Below are positions 41,875-52,840 of a stretch of DNA of 64,000 nucleotides, one piece after another (position 1 is the first letter of the stretch; every line of letters begins with the position of its first letter). The DNA lies in assembly GCF_902806685.2 (NCBI RefSeq), contig NC_048537.1, positions 15,212,720 to 15,276,719 of the forward strand, written 5' to 3'. The notes beneath the pieces were generated by a model. It had not been told where the DNA came from. It was given only the letters and a program-made list of their open reading frames with translations, and did no database searches. The translations under genes were made by a program, and so were the position numbers. The stretch is from Maniola hyperantus (Eukaryota; Arthropoda; Insecta; Lepidoptera; Nymphalidae).

Positions 41875-42432
41875 AAAAACCAGGTAAGTTCAAGTCGGGC
41901 CTCGCTCTTTTATGGTTCCGTACATAATTAGGATTTGGTCACAGCTTATAAATATAATATACCGAAATTTCATATAATATATTCATAACAAGTTTCGTTT
42001 TTAAGATAGACTCAGTCACAAAAATGCTCTAAAACTGACATGGACCTATTTTTTAAGATAAAATGCAGTCAAAGTCAAAGTCAAATTATTTATTCAAAAT
42101 AGGTAATAAATTACTCTTTTTGATGGTCTGGTGTTATATAAATAAAAATATATTCGCATTTTACTCAATGATTATGATATGTATGATATGATGATATTAC
42201 TAAACAATACGCTACGATCAAACCCACCCCTTTTAAAAGTAATTTTATTAAATTTCTAATTCAGTAGTTATTCGATTTTGAGTCAACTTTCTAAACCACT
42301 TACGATAATTTCTGGTTTGTAACTCATTTCGTCTACGAGCTATAGACGTGTGACAGACAGACAGACAGACTGACAGCAGAGTGACCTAAATAAGTCTACG
42401 ATTTACTCTTTGGATACGGAACCCAAAAAGGG
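41875..42432 (+). mobile_element. Rep-3 copy carrying a short insertion
   Basis: Starts AAACCAGGTAAGTTCAAGTC and ends GGATACGGAACCCAAAAA, with ACAGACAGACAGACAGACTG before the end. It follows the Rep-1 end plan with a different middle. GTCAAAGTCAAAGTCAAATT at 42068-42110 looks like the 3' end of a LINE inserted within it. Confidence 0.55.
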
Positions 42433-42607
42433 GGAAAATATTAGCGAAATGCATTTCCTGGTACCTACCCTGTTACATAAGAGGGTTTCTCGTGGATTTT
42501 ACTTTGTCTCTTTTAATAAGATAACGTGGTAATTTTTTTAAATTATATTATTTAGCATCTTTTTTATCTACAGCGTAGAGAGGTCAGTAGTCTAGTAGGA
42601 ACTTAGT

Positions 42608-42655
42608 CTGCGGCCAGCGTGTAGAACAGGAAGACGTGCGGACGTGTTCTACCTC
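42608..42655. repeat. Rep-8-like GC-rich stem
   Basis: GTCTGCGGCC followed by AGCGTGTAGAACA matches words in the GC-rich sequence at 56787-56840. GTAGAACA and TGTTCTAC pair around 16 bases. Confidence 0.4.
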
Positions 42656-42668
42656 GCTCCAACCTTTT

Positions 42669-43103
42669 TTAGGGTTCCGTACCTCAAAAAGAAAAAACGG
42701 AACCCTTATAGGATCACTTTGTTATCTGTCTGTCTGTCTGTCTGACAGTCAAGAAACCTACAGTGTACTTTCCGTTGACCTAGAATCATGAAATTTTGCA
42801 GGTAGGTAGGTCTTATAGCTGGCATTAGGGCAAAAATCTGAAAACCGTGAATTTGAGGTTATATCACACAAAAAAAACTAAATTGTGGTCATGAATTAAT
42901 AATTAGTATTTTAAATTTTGAAGTAAGATAACCATATCAAGTGGGATATCATATCAAAGGGCTTCACTTGTGCATTCTAAAACAGGTTTTTATTTATTTT
43001 TATGCATCATAGTTTTCGAATTGTCGTGCAAAATGTTGAAAAAATACGACTGTAATACGGAACCCTCGTTGCGCGAGCTTGACTCGCACTTGGCCGGTTT
43101 TTT
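42669..43103 (-). mobile_element. Rep-1 copy
   Basis: Complete in minus orientation: TTAGGGTTCCGTACC at left, CGCACTTGGCCGGTTTTTT at right. Confidence 0.8.
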
Positions 43104-43124
43104 CCGCTGGTAAAACTGCAATTA

Positions 43125-43432
43125 CGCATCTCGCACAAGAGCGAGTTTGTGGGACTCCCTGGCAATTCCTACAGCCTTCAGCATAGCCACTAAAAAACCC
43201 AGCGGTACCGTGCGCGTCAAGTATAAGACGTCTCAGGATCCCGGCTTCCGGATGCGACTGAGACGACCTGACGTTGAACCGGCACAGGTTTACGTCCAAT
43301 ACCTAAGACGGAAGAAGGTGAGCATAATGTCTCCTTCTTCTCCCCTGTCTTCTTCTGCGGAGCGAGGGGCGTCAGCGTCCAGCTCTCGTTCTCGCTCCGT
43401 GGCCTCCTTCACATACATGACATGACAGTTTT
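43125..43432 (-). pseudogene. R1/Jockey-like LINE C-terminus and 3' UTR
   Basis: The minus strand encodes VMYVKEATERERELDADAPR, then acidic residues, continuing the tail seen at 18.0 kb (FCEEVMSQ..ESAKRMR). Beyond it the 3' UTR includes GGTACCGCTGGGTTTTTTAG. The plus strand of the same DNA is also open (43147-43425) and ends a GC-rich run at AAG/GTGAGC, which imitates an exon with a splice donor; the LINE reading explains it better. Truncated; no function. Confidence 0.6.
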
Positions 43433-43754
43433 ACTCGGCCACTCAAAAATCCACAGCACTCCACTCACCACTGTACCAGAAAGATCTTCAAAATAATAAT
43501 AAAATGATGGCTCAATGCTTCTGGGGCCTGGGCGATAGGGAACTTTAGAATTGGGAAGTAGGCGGCCTCGCGTTAACTGAGGCATTAATCCAAACTCCAG
43601 ATAACACTCCGGAATACGTAATTTCATTCAGCGTTTCAACAACTACGAGTTGCTGAATAGATTAGTTTGAGCGTCGTCTACGAATAAATAAGTTTTCTAC
43701 ATTTCATCGTAGCACTTAGGGCTACGAGGAAGTGTGTTAAATATTTTTTTACGC

Positions 43755-43870
43755 TTTTTATTCATTGTAGACACACGCTTGACCACAATATCACACCTGG
43801 TGGAAAGTGATGATGTGGGATAAGATATAAAACGCATTTGCCTGGAAGATGCCTACTCACTCTTGTTTTA
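43755..43870 (-). pseudogene. LINE C-terminal fragment
   Basis: The minus strand reads RVSRHLPGK and YLIPHHHFPPG before a stop. It resembles the 56.5-kb remnant (RVNRHLLGKRAP-type end) of CR1/Jockey-like LINEs. Confidence 0.45.
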
Positions 43871-44080
43871 AAGAAACACTTAATTAATTTATTTTGTATA
43901 GGTTTTTATTTGTATCATTGCGAAAAAGTGTATCGTAATCATGATTGGGAAATTAACATCGGCGTATAATTTTTTTGAGTCTAAGCTAACGGTTCCAGAC
44001 GACTATACCAGAATCAAAATCAGAACAAATCAATGCTATGGCAAAAACTCTCAAGAACTAAAAGCTTGTTATAAATGAAC

Positions 44081-44214
44081 TAGCTTATGCTTATGCTCGC
44101 GACTTCGTCCGCGTGCACTACACAAATTTCGAACCCCTATTTCACTCCCTTAGAGGTTGAATTTTCAAAAATCCTTTCTTAGCGGATGTCTGCGTCATAA
44201 TAGCTATCTGTACA
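44081..44214 (-). mobile_element. Hel-B 3' part
   Basis: CTAG end with a 6-base duplication (CTTATGCTTATGC); truncated after AGCTATCTGTACAG. Confidence 0.7.
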
Positions 44215-44845
44215 GTTAGTACAAGATTGAACAATGCATTTATCGTTTATCGTTTCGTTTACTCCTCACGGTCAATGTTTACGTATTGTCCGGCAGTATG
44301 AGTTGGCCATAACAGTCAGTATTGGACTCATCGAGTAAAAGAAATAGTAAACGTGATGGTCCAACTCTCGCCACAATTTGTCTCTCTTACACGTTCGCAA
44401 AAAAAGGGGGACAGATATACGCTGCCATTTTGTTGAGTTTGGCATTTATTATTTCGTTTATTGACGTTTTTGACAGATTGACAATGACAGATTGACAGCG
44501 TGACAATGACAAACAAGTGACAGTCCACCACTTAGTCTATGGTGTGTGTGTCTATGGTAATTTGTCTAAGATCACTAAAAACCTCAAGAAACTTGTGTCC
44601 AGAGCCAAATTTTCATCAGATTAAAAAAAAAGTTACCGCTTTCTAGTCTGTTACTCTGTCATTGTCAGTAAAAAAATAAATCAAAACAAACCAACGAAAC
44701 CCACATAACCTTTTATCATAACTGAAACTGAGAGTTGAGACTGAAACAAACGGAACAATCGCTTTAGTTTTAACTAGAAAACTGAAGTTTTACTGATTAT
44801 TAGGTATATATTATTGTACGTAATACAACTTTGTAGAAACAACTT
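44215..44845. other. Unassigned
   Basis: Short GACAGATTGACAATGACAG repeats at 44470-44512; otherwise nothing. Confidence 0.35.
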
Positions 44846-44847
44846 CG

Positions 44848-45262
44848 ACAAGGAAGCTGACAGAAAAATAAGCTGGGCTGGGCAGCATTTGGAAAATTGC
44901 GTCAAGTCTTCAATTCGTCGATACCCCAAAGCCTAAAGACGAAAGTCTTTAATGAATGTGTCCTACCTGTGATGACGTATGGTGCTGAAACGTGGACACT
45001 GACAGTTGGCCTTGTCCACAAGTTCAAAGTCGCTTAGCGGGCTATGTTGGGTAACTCTGAGGGACAAAATCCGTAACAACGAAATCCGTTGGATGACCAG
45101 AGTGACTGACATAGCCCAACGAATTAGAAATCTGTACTGGCAGTGGGCAGGCCACGTCTGCCGCAGAACCGATGGGGCAGACGTGTTCTGAAGTGGAGAC
45201 CGCGTATCAGCAAGCGCAGTGTGGGACGACCTCCAACCCGCTGGACTGACGACCTTAAGTAA
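44848..45262 (+). pseudogene. RTE LINE fragment, late reverse transcriptase region
   Basis: Frames read WAAFGKLRQVFNSSIPQSLK, FNECVLPVMTYGAETWTLT, RAMLGVTLRDKIRNNEIRWM, TRVTDIAQRIRNLYWQWAGH and WRPRISKRSVGRPPTRWTDD in order. This is the thumb and C-terminal region of RTE-clade reverse transcriptase. At least three frameshifts or stops break it, and the 3' end and tail are missing. It is the longest RTE coding stretch here. Confidence 0.85.
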
Positions 45263-45694
45263 GTTTACTCTCTCTCTTCGGATCACGCTCACATAATGTA
45301 CTAATTACTAGGTAATACAAATCTCTTGATCTGAATTTGGACACATAGACAAGTGGCCAGGTTTGAAGAGTATAGTTAAATCATAACATAACTTCATATG
45401 TACCTACCTACTTAAATAATTACTGTCTACTAGGTACCTAGCATTAAATGAGTTCAAAAAGGGCTGAGCCATCATTAATAATTATATTTGTTAGAACAGT
45501 TTTGACTACTGACCGCTTGATAAATGACAACACATTTTAGACATAATCTTGTGGTACACTGAAGTTAAAGTTGCAATAAAACATCTAGGTAATCTATTAC
45601 AGAAAGGCAACTCTTTAATAATCAATTCAGTTTTCTTTGTTTAAGACATGTAATTAAGTTCGGGACCTTGAGTTTGAGCTGTATTTTAGTGTAT
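45263..45694. other. Unassigned
   Basis: AT-rich; nothing recognised. Confidence 0.3.
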
Positions 45695-45970
45695 GTATAA
45701 AGGTTATCTGTCTATCTATCTGCTGGCTTTTTACAGCTCATCCGTTCAACCAATTTTGACAAAAGGTACAAAGATCTTTCATCCTGGGAATGGATATAGC
45801 CTATTTTTAAATAAACTAGGCTCTGAAAATCGAACAGTTCCCACAAGATAAATGAAGTTGCGAGTATAAATTATTTAGTGTGGAGCTTTGTTACATGCTG
45901 GAGAAGGAGATAGGCTACTTTTACCCTTTAAATCAGCGCGGATAAAGTCACGGGCATCATCTACTTATTA
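45695..45970 (+). mobile_element. Two decayed Hel-A pieces in tandem
   Basis: 45695-45875 has GTCTATCTATCTGCTGGC through AAGTTGCGAGTATAAATTATTTAG. 45885-45966 has TTGTTACATGCTGGAGAAGG through GTCACGGGCATCATCTA. Both are heavily diverged. Confidence 0.5.
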
Positions 45971-46403
45971 ATTAATATTATAAATAAAACTTAGACCTCA
46001 TTAAGATAGATAGTAAAATAAGAAGAATAGTTCTTGTCTAATTAGCAATTTAAAAAATTAAAGATCAAAAATTTCTATTTTTTCAGTGATAACTGTGGAC
46101 CAGTTAGTTACGTTATGTTAACAGCCTGTGAATGACCACACCACCTGCCTAATCCACTTTGTTAGAAGAATGCAAGTTGATTTTGCTGCATCAAGACTAC
46201 ACTCTACAGAATCCTCATAAGTCATCTAAGTGCAGTAACACTGCGCAACAAACTACAGTTTTATAACAATATAAAAATTTAATAGTAAATAAAATGTTTT
46301 TTGTCTCTGCTTTTCTATTATGAACATAGTGTTTTTATAGCTAGTCATGCCATAAGATTCTTTTATAGGCATTTTAATTCATACCTACATACAACAGGCT
46401 AGC

Positions 46404-46693
46404 TTTTGAGACTTGCCGCCTTGATGGAGAAAAGAAGAGGAGATAGGGACGTTCCGGAGTCTCTGGATTCATCCATACAAAACGTGAGTGAGTCTCTGGC
46501 TGAAGGAGTGAAGGGGTTGACTTACCCCGCCGCCCCCTACCGAGGCTGTTTTAAGTCAATGACAATTTTATCAAAATTAAAAATCATTTAAAAAAGTATA
46601 CATCCCCGGCGGAAAATCACTCCTTCCAAGGGAATGATTTCCCTCCCCTCCCTTTTACCTCAGCTACCCCCATCAAGGCTGCACGTTTCAAAA
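46404..46693. mobile_element. MITE-11, 26-base inverted ends
   Basis: TTTTGAGACTTGCCGCCTTG (46404) and the complement of 46668-46693 match at most positions. The interior is GC-rich (GCCGCCCCCTACC) and holds short open frames and a GTGAGT; these are taken as accidental. Confidence 0.6.
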
Positions 46694-46822
46694 TGTTCAT
46701 ACAAATAAACAAAATTGAAAATTGCCTGTTACATTCTCAATAAGCTCATAATTAAAAAAATTGTGAGCTAATCTTTGAAGTGTTGAACCGATTTTGATGA
46801 GACTTGGTGCACAAACAGTTGG

Positions 46823-46947
46823 GGACAGTGTGGCTAATTCTGTTAGACGAGGTCTAAATGTATTGCTATCCTTTTCTGCAGTGCAGGGAGCTTATGAAAG
46901 GAACAGCAATACACATAAACCTGTCATTTTAATTTAGTTTTGATCAT
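46823..46947. mobile_element. MITE-6 fragment
   Basis: ACAGTGTGGCTAATTCTGTT, GGTCTAAATGTATTGCTATC; the right half lacks the inverted end. Confidence 0.5.
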
Positions 46948-47049
46948 AGATTCCCGGAAATATCCAGGCAGGCAAATTCCAGAATACTTTTTAACTATTA
47001 TTAGTATCATCTGAAAACTTACTTTTTTTAGGATGAAATAAAACAAATT

Positions 47050-47430
47050 AAATTCTTTTGTTTAAATTTAAATTAGATACTATAAGTAGGTAGGTATGCG
47101 TATAAGTATTTTACATCAGCTGTAAAATTCATAAGGTGTATTTAAGTAGGTACATCATAAACAGTTCAAATTATATAGGTATTCTACAAGTCTGATGACC
47201 CCCAGGTTAGTTGCAGTCTTGACTCTTGAATTAAGTTAGGTTCTAGTGGCCCTAGCTTAGGTAGCTGGAAGATAGGCAACATAATCTGGTAAGTATAGGT
47301 TAGGTACCATAGATGATCTGCAACCTGAAAATAATAATTTATTTTAGAAAAATACTTAATATAATAAGCTAGCTAAATTTGGTAGGTAGGTCCATTTCAT
47401 ACAAAATTTTACTAACTTATACCCTTCTAT
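47050..47430. repeat. Scattered TAGG/CCTA words (also 47522-47870)
   Basis: GTAGGTAGGTA-type words recur irregularly over about 800 bases around the short Hel-B copy, without a strict period. This is cryptically simple sequence. Confidence 0.5.
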
Positions 47431-47431
47431 A

Positions 47432-47521
47432 CTAGATTGTGCCCGCGATTTTGTCCGCGAGGACTACACAAATTTCAATTAGATAGATCAGTCAGTCAGC
47501 TTTTCCTTTTTTATATATAGA
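47432..47521 (-). mobile_element. Hel-B, 90-base internally deleted copy
   Basis: Both ends remain (CTAGATTGTGCCCGCGATTT; GTCAGTCAGC then TTATATATAGA) with about 140 bases removed between. Confidence 0.75.
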
Positions 47522-47949
47522 TAAATTAAGTACCTACTTTCTTGTTTGTGAATGGATGCAAGTAATGGTAGGTAGTAGGTAGGTATTTTCTGTTATTGTA
47601 TGTATGTTTCTTAATATACCTGGTAGGTAGGTACCTACCTAGGTTTCTATTCTGGTGAAAAAATGGGTTGATTTTATCAGATGTAGGTACCAACTTATAT
47701 GTATAATTGAATCATAAATTAATGTAAGTAGGCACCTACTTAGTAGGAAATTTGAGCCACACGTTTGATGTACCTACCCATAAGGCTTAGAATAATATTA
47801 TGTAGGTATTAGGTACCTAGGTATAGGTAGGTAATAAATTGTGCATATCTTACCTTTGCCTCAATGATCAAGGTGTGACATACTCTTTGTGATCGATCTT
47901 ACAACGCTACAAGTAAATGCATTCTGCGAGCTATATGTATGGATGGCTA

Positions 47950-48297
47950 TCGCTGCACAAAATGATTCATCCGAGATGCACTATTATCATTATCTATCAT
48001 TTTAGCCTGTGGATGTCTGTCTTCTACATCCAATCATCGCTGCACAAAATGATTCATCCGAGATGCACTATTATCATTATCTATCATTTTAGCCTGTGGA
48101 TGTCTGTCTTCTACATCCAGTCATCGCTGCACAAAATGATTCATCCGAGATGCACTATTATCATTATCTATCATTTTAGCCTGTGGATGTCTGTCTTCTA
48201 CATCCAGTCATCGCTGCACAAAATGATTCATCCGAGATGCACTATTATCATTATCTATCATTTTAGCCTGTGGATGTCTGTCTTCTACATCCAGTCT
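47950..48297. repeat. Minisatellite, 87 bases x 4
   Basis: Units start at 47950, 48037, 48124 and 48211 with TCGCTGCACAAAATGATTCA. The only difference noticed is CCAATCA versus CCAGTCA in the first unit. 87 is divisible by three, so one plus-strand frame stays open through the array (29-residue repeat); this is treated as a by-product, not a gene. Confidence 0.95.
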
Positions 48298-48332
48298 TGA
48301 GGCATCCTCATTCAGCCACTTCACGTTAGGTA
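48298..48332 (-). pseudogene. RTE 3' UTR remnant
   Basis: GAGGCATCCTCATTCAGCCA then CTTCACG matches the RTE 3' side at 16.86 kb (CTTCCTCATCCAGCCACTTC). Confidence 0.5.
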
Positions 48333-48401
48333 CCTACTCTATAATATGAACGGTCCATCGGTCGGTACCCCACTAGGTACTTGTAGGTATGCTGTGGTAC
48401 C

Positions 48402-49052
48402 AAATCTCAACTCAGTAGGAACGCAGGCATGGATTGTTCACTGCCACTTCAACTTGCTGGGTGGTTTCGACTATGTGAGAACCTGTTTCTTTGACGGATG
48501 CTCAACCAAGTACGACAGGCATGGATTGTTCACTGCCACTTCAACTTGCTGGGGGGTTTCGACTATGTGAGAACCTGTTTCTTTGACGGATGCTCAACCC
48601 AGTACGACAGGCATGGATTGTTCACTGCCACTTCAACTTGTTGGGGGGTTTCGACTATTTGAGAACCTGTTTCTTTGACGGATGCTCAACCCAGTACGAC
48701 AGGCATGGATTGTTCACTGCCACTTCAACTTGTTGGGGGGTTTCGACTATGTGAGAACCTGTTTCTTTGACGGATGCTCAACCCAGTACGACAGGCATGG
48801 ATTGTTCACTGCCACTTCAACTTGCTGGGGGGTTTCGACTATGTGAGAACCTGTTTCTTTGACGGATGCTCAACCCAGTACGACAGGCAAGGATTGTTCA
48901 CTGCCACTTCAACTTACGGGGGGGTTTGGGCTATGTGACATCCTGTTTCTTTGACGGATGCTCAACCCAGTACGATATGCATGGATTGTTCACTGTCACT
49001 TCAACTTGCTGGAGGGTTTGGGCTATGTGAGAACCTGTTTCTTTGACCGATA
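48402..49052 (-). repeat. Minisatellite, 92 bases x about 7, built from RTE coding DNA
   Basis: TACGACAGGC-type unit starts recur at 48511, 48603, 48695, 48787, 48879 and 48971, exactly 92 apart, with a diverged first unit from about 48419. On the minus strand each unit contains ATCCGTCAAAGAAAC, CACATAG, AAGTTGAAGTGGCAGTG (KLKWQ) and CCATGCCTG. These match in order and spacing the RTE segment at 45075-45160. The frame is broken (TGA after KLKWQ) and 92 is not a multiple of three. Confidence 0.85.
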
Positions 49053-49914
49053 CACTGCGCACATCACAAATTACGCCGCTGAACCAAATTTAAGTTACAC
49101 AATCACGACGGTTAGCTTTGACTACCTTCCCAAACATTCTCCTTGCCTCCGTGGGCAAATTAAGGCACTTCACTTATTAAATTTCATCATTTTGTTTAAT
49201 TATCAATAAGCTTTCACGCTTCTCTCACCGAGTATTTTTTGGTGAGTTACAATTCGACTATCGACTCGTATCCATAAGCGAAAATGACGTCATTTACTAG
49301 TTTTAGGACGTCAAACTTAGGACTCGTACTGCCAAATTACTCGATATTGGTATTGGTGTAGGTAAACGCAAACCATTCTCGATGGTGACGTAGTTATGTG
49401 GTAATTGGTATCGTAAAGTTGAAAGCTATACTCGCAAACACTCGATCATCTTTAGTTCGCAATATTTCCGCTGTGTCGCTGCCTGTAGATGTATGGAAAC
49501 AGTCGATTTCGACTTTGGTATTTTTAAAACTATGAAATCTTATACTAACTGTACTGCATGCCAAATTTCAGCCAGTCAGTCACTCACCTTATCGTTTTAT
49601 ATATTTAAATGAATGATATATGCTTTATTGTACTTACAAAAATCACTTGTATATACGTATACATACCATTTCATTAACAGTTTTTTAGTTCAGTATTAAG
49701 GGATCATACAAATAAGGACTCAGTCATGTAGTCAAAGTTTGTATGGCAGCACTGCCGAAGTGGTAAACGGAAAAGTTGGTTCGCTCCGACGTCCTACATG
49801 TGTAAGTTATGCATGCAGTTGAAGTAGCGACTACAAAATTACTTGTTCGGGACTCCTATCTGAAATCTGGATTAACGAGGCTGTTAACGCTTAGTTCGCT
49901 CTTAGCGCTGAAAA
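49053..49914. other. Unassigned, with Hel-B end fragment
   Basis: A Hel-B 5' scrap (TGCATGCCAAATTTCAGCCA then GTCAGTCAC and TTTTATATATTTAAA) lies at 49555-49610. An isolated TGACGTCA is at about 49286. Confidence 0.4.
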
Positions 49915-50261
49915 TCTGTATATATAAAATTCAAAGTCTTGACTGACTGACTGACATATATATCAACGCACAGCCTAAACCGCTAGTCTTAGAGACATGA
50001 AATTTTGAGGGTGTGTTCTTTGTAAAGAGTAGGTATCCACTAAGAAAGGAATTTTCGAAATTCTACCCCTAAGTGGGTTAAATAGGGGATGAAAGTTTGT
50101 ACGAAAGTATGTCATTTTTTAAGTTATTTGCATGAAAATTGGTATTTGGTGGTTTTCGGTCGTAGTAAGAAATACGTGTTCCAGGATTTTTGGAAATTCA
50201 ACCCTTTTTATACCTCTATTTTCTAAATTCCACCCGAGCGAAGCCGGGGCGGGTCAGCTAG
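49915..50261 (+). mobile_element. Hel-E, 347 bases
   Basis: Starts TCTGTATATATAAAATTCAA, has TGACTGACTGACTG and CAACGCACAGCCTAAACCG, and ends GAGCGAAGCCGGGGCGGG then TCAGCTAG before T. It shares the end plan but not the middle of Hel-B. Confidence 0.75.
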
Positions 50262-50443
50262 TGTAAAATAAACTACAAAGTAGGAAGTTAATATTTATTG
50301 TTGTAGCGGTATTCTGGTAGCAATAATGTTCACTTTTGTTATCTATCTGAACGGCGGGTGTAAGTTTTTGAGTAAATTAAACTTGCTCACCGAAGTTAGC
50401 GTTATCTACTAATTTGTAAAGTCGGGTACTCAGGCTGAGATCT

Positions 50444-50618
50444 AAGTACGCGGTAAGGCCGCAGAAACGAACTTTAGAATGAGATTTCGGCTTTGAAGAG
50501 CGTTGTCCTTATCACTCATACCTTGTGACATTTTGTCGGTCTCAACGACAGAGACCATGCTCTACAAAACCGCTATCTCTTTCTAAAAGTCGATGTACAG
50601 TATTTTCTGCCGCGTACA
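50444..50618. mobile_element. MITE-2 copy, ends decayed
   Basis: AAGTACGCGGTAAGGCCGC at left, TTTTCTGCCGCGTAC at right; folded arms clear inside. Confidence 0.75.
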
Positions 50619-50696
50619 AACGTAGAGTTAAAACGAGATAAAGTCTGTCATAAATATGTCTTGTTCTAACTCATTATCTGAGTAAAGTTATTGTAG

Positions 50697-50970
50697 GAGT
50701 TGATAGCCTAGTGCTTAAAACGTCGGCTTTGTATTCGGGAGATCGGGGCTCGATACTGGGCACGCACCTATAATTTTCGGAGTTATGTGCGCTTGAAGCA
50801 CATATCACTTGATTTAACGATGAAGGAAAACATCTTGAGGAAACCTGCCTGAGAGTTATGCTCTCAAAGGTTCTCAAAGGTGTGTAAAGTCTGCCAATCC
50901 GCACTTGGCCAGCGTGGCGGACTGTGGTCTAAGATCTTCTCATTTCGAGAAGGTTTTAGGCCTCAGTAGT
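50697..50970 (+). mobile_element. SINE-1 copy
   Basis: A box TGATAGCCTAGTGCTTAAAA and B box GGCTCGATACTGG are mutated; the body is recognisable. Followed by a (GAAA)n tract at 50971-50996. Confidence 0.8.
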
Positions 50971-51037
50971 GAAAGAAAAGAAAGAAAGAAAAAACGTTTA
51001 TTTTGTGAACTGTGCACCACATCATATTTAATATCTG

Positions 51038-51118
51038 TCAACGGCTGTACTCGCGTATTTAGTCGACGTTAGCCCGACTAGTTTCGAACCCATCCGGGGT
51101 CCTTTTTCAAGGGAGTCA
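51038..51118 (+). repeat. Rep-4 copy
   Basis: CGGCTGTACTCGCGTATTTA, GTCGACGTTAGCCCGACTAG, CCGGGGTCCTTTTTCAAGGG. A GC-rich stretch (CGCGCACGCGTCGCGGATG) follows to 51185. Confidence 0.7.
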
Positions 51119-51189
51119 GTTCGCGCACGCGTCGCGGATGAGAATGCGCGCTGCGCGTGCCGCTGCCCGCAGAGCAGAGCGTTGACAGA

Positions 51190-51406
51190 TCCATACTAAT
51201 ATTATAAATGCGAAAGTGTGTCTGTCTGTCTGTCTGCTAGCCTTTCACAGCCTATCCGTTCAACCGATATTGACGAAATTTGGTACAGATATAGCTTGCA
51301 TCCCGGGGAAGGACATAGGTTACTTTTTATCCCGGAAAATTGAAGAGTTCCCACGGGATTTTTAAAAACCTAAATCCACGCAGACGAAGTTGCGGGCATC
51401 ATCTAG
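51190..51406 (+). mobile_element. Hel-A, complete reference copy, 217 bases
   Basis: A(51189)/TCCATACTAATATTATAAAT at the start, (GTCT)n tract, CCGATATTGACGAAATTTGG, GGACATAGGTTACTTTTTAT, AGTTCCCACGGGATTTTT, a weak hairpin around GCAGACGAAGTTGCGG about 12 bases before the end, and CTAG/T. This is the architecture of non-autonomous Helitrons (TC start, 3' hairpin, CTRR end, A/T target). I believe it belongs to the Lep1-type group described from Lepidoptera; that name is from memory. Confidence 0.85.
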
Positions 51407-51744
51407 TATTTTATATCTAAGAGGTGGTTATCCCGGCGCTTTCTCCACTAGTGCTCAGTAGTTGTTCATGTAGTAGTTGATTATGAACTTCGATCAAATC
51501 GTTCGCTAGCTCTCAGAGTAAATGGCTTTGCGTGTCGCCTGTCTCGGTCTTGTGTCTACATAATTTCCACAGCGATAAAATACGGATTCCAGGGTTACTA
51601 GCTTTTTACAAAGCCGTCTGGAAACTCTGCGCCTTCCGATTTCGCAGTCTACGTAAGTATATTTAGGGTTGCTCATACTTTGAGCCGACTCAGAAAATGT
51701 ACCTAAATTAAGTATAGTATATGCTTCAAGATATCTAGTAGGTA

Positions 51745-51968
51745 CTAGATGATGCCCGGGACTTCATCCTCGTGGATTTAGGTTTTTAAAAATCCCGTGG
51801 GAACTCTTTGATTTTCTGGAATAAAAAGTAGCCTATATCCTTCCCCGGATGCAAGTTATCGCTGTACCAAATTTCTTCAAAATCGGGCGAACGGATGGGG
51901 CGTGAAAGGCGAGCAGACAGACAGACGGACAGACAGACACACTTTCACATTTATAATATTAGTATGGA
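51745..51968 (-). mobile_element. Hel-A, complete
   Basis: CTAG at 51745; TC end at 51968 placed head to head with the next copy a few bases away. Confidence 0.8.
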
Positions 51969-51972
51969 AGTA

Positions 51973-52297
51973 TGGATCGGAATAAATTCGAAAGTATGTC
52001 TGGCTGTCTATTTGTCTGCTAGCTTTTCACGTCCCATCCGTTTGACTGATTTTGATGAAATTTGGTACAGAGTTAGCTTATATCCTGGGGACGGACATAG
52101 ACTAATCTTTATCCCGAAAAACCAAGAGCCCCCACGGAATTCTTACAGACCCATCCGGTTAACCGATTAATTTGAAATTTGGTAGCTTGCATCTCGGAAA
52201 TTTTTATAAGCGACGTTTTATCCCGAAAAATCAAAGAGTTCCCACGGGATTAAAGAAAACCGAAGTTCACGAGGGCGAAGTCGCGGGCATCATCTAG
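51973..52297 (+). mobile_element. Hel-A with internally repeated middle
   Basis: The segment from the CCATCCG/ACCGATT motif to TTATCCCGAAAAA occurs twice (from about 52033 and about 52151) before the normal end GCGGGCATCATCTAG. The front is decayed. Confidence 0.7.
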
Positions 52298-52586
52298 TTA
52301 TCTCGGGTGTAGCGGGTATCTCGAGGGAACGCTCGTTTTAGTATCGTAATTCTATTAAGAGATGAAGTTGATGAATTATAAAGTAAAGTAACGCAATAAT
52401 AAAAGGTATCACCTGACAAGTCATATCGTTTTACGAGCTACAGACGGCTGAAGTGCTTTTTCATGACCCTTAGGAGCTTTCCAAAGGTCTAAAAGTGTAT
52501 GACACAGACATTTGGGAGCCATTGGAGTAACAACTGGGTACATAATATACGATAGGTACAAAGAAATCCTTTCTTTCTTGCACTAC

Positions 52587-52793
52587 TACTCGCGATACTC
52601 GCGACTTCGTCCGCGTGGATTACACAAATTTCGAACCCCTATTTCATCCCCTTAGGGATTGAATTTCTTAGCGGATGCCTACGTCGTAACAGCATCTGCA
52701 TGCGAAATTTCAAGCCGATCCGTCCAGTAGTTTGAGCTGTGCGTTGATAGATCAGTCAGTCAGTCAGTCCCCTTTTCCTTACATATATTTAGA
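52587..52793 (-). mobile_element. Hel-B, nearly complete
   Basis: CTAG terminus lost (reads GATACTCGCGACTTC), short internal deletion after GGGATTGAATTT; (CAGT)4 tract and TTTAGA end kept. Confidence 0.75.
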
Positions 52794-52840
52794 TTTTGTT
52801 AATGGACTCTCCGTAATCTAGTTAGTTAGTTACTGTTATT

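Noticed and set aside
43147..43425. GC-rich plus-strand frame ending at a good splice donor (AAG/GTGAGC), looking like a host exon; a faint resemblance to Rel-type IPT sequence (EPAQVYVQ..LRR) was considered
   Set aside because: The minus strand of the same DNA encodes a recognisable R1/Jockey-like LINE tail (VMYVKEATERERE) continuous with the type seen at 18 kb, and its 3' UTR wording follows. The plus frame is most likely accidental.
46406..46591. Open frame followed by GTGAGT inside GC-rich sequence
   Set aside because: It lies between the inverted ends of MITE-11 and has no recognisable product.
47917..48300. 127-residue repetitive hydrophobic protein
   Set aside because: Explained by an 87-bp minisatellite whose length is divisible by three; no promoter, splice or homology support.
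47950..49052. CRISPR array
   Set aside because: Whole units repeat, with no alternation of constant repeats and unique spacers, and the DNA is from an animal genome.
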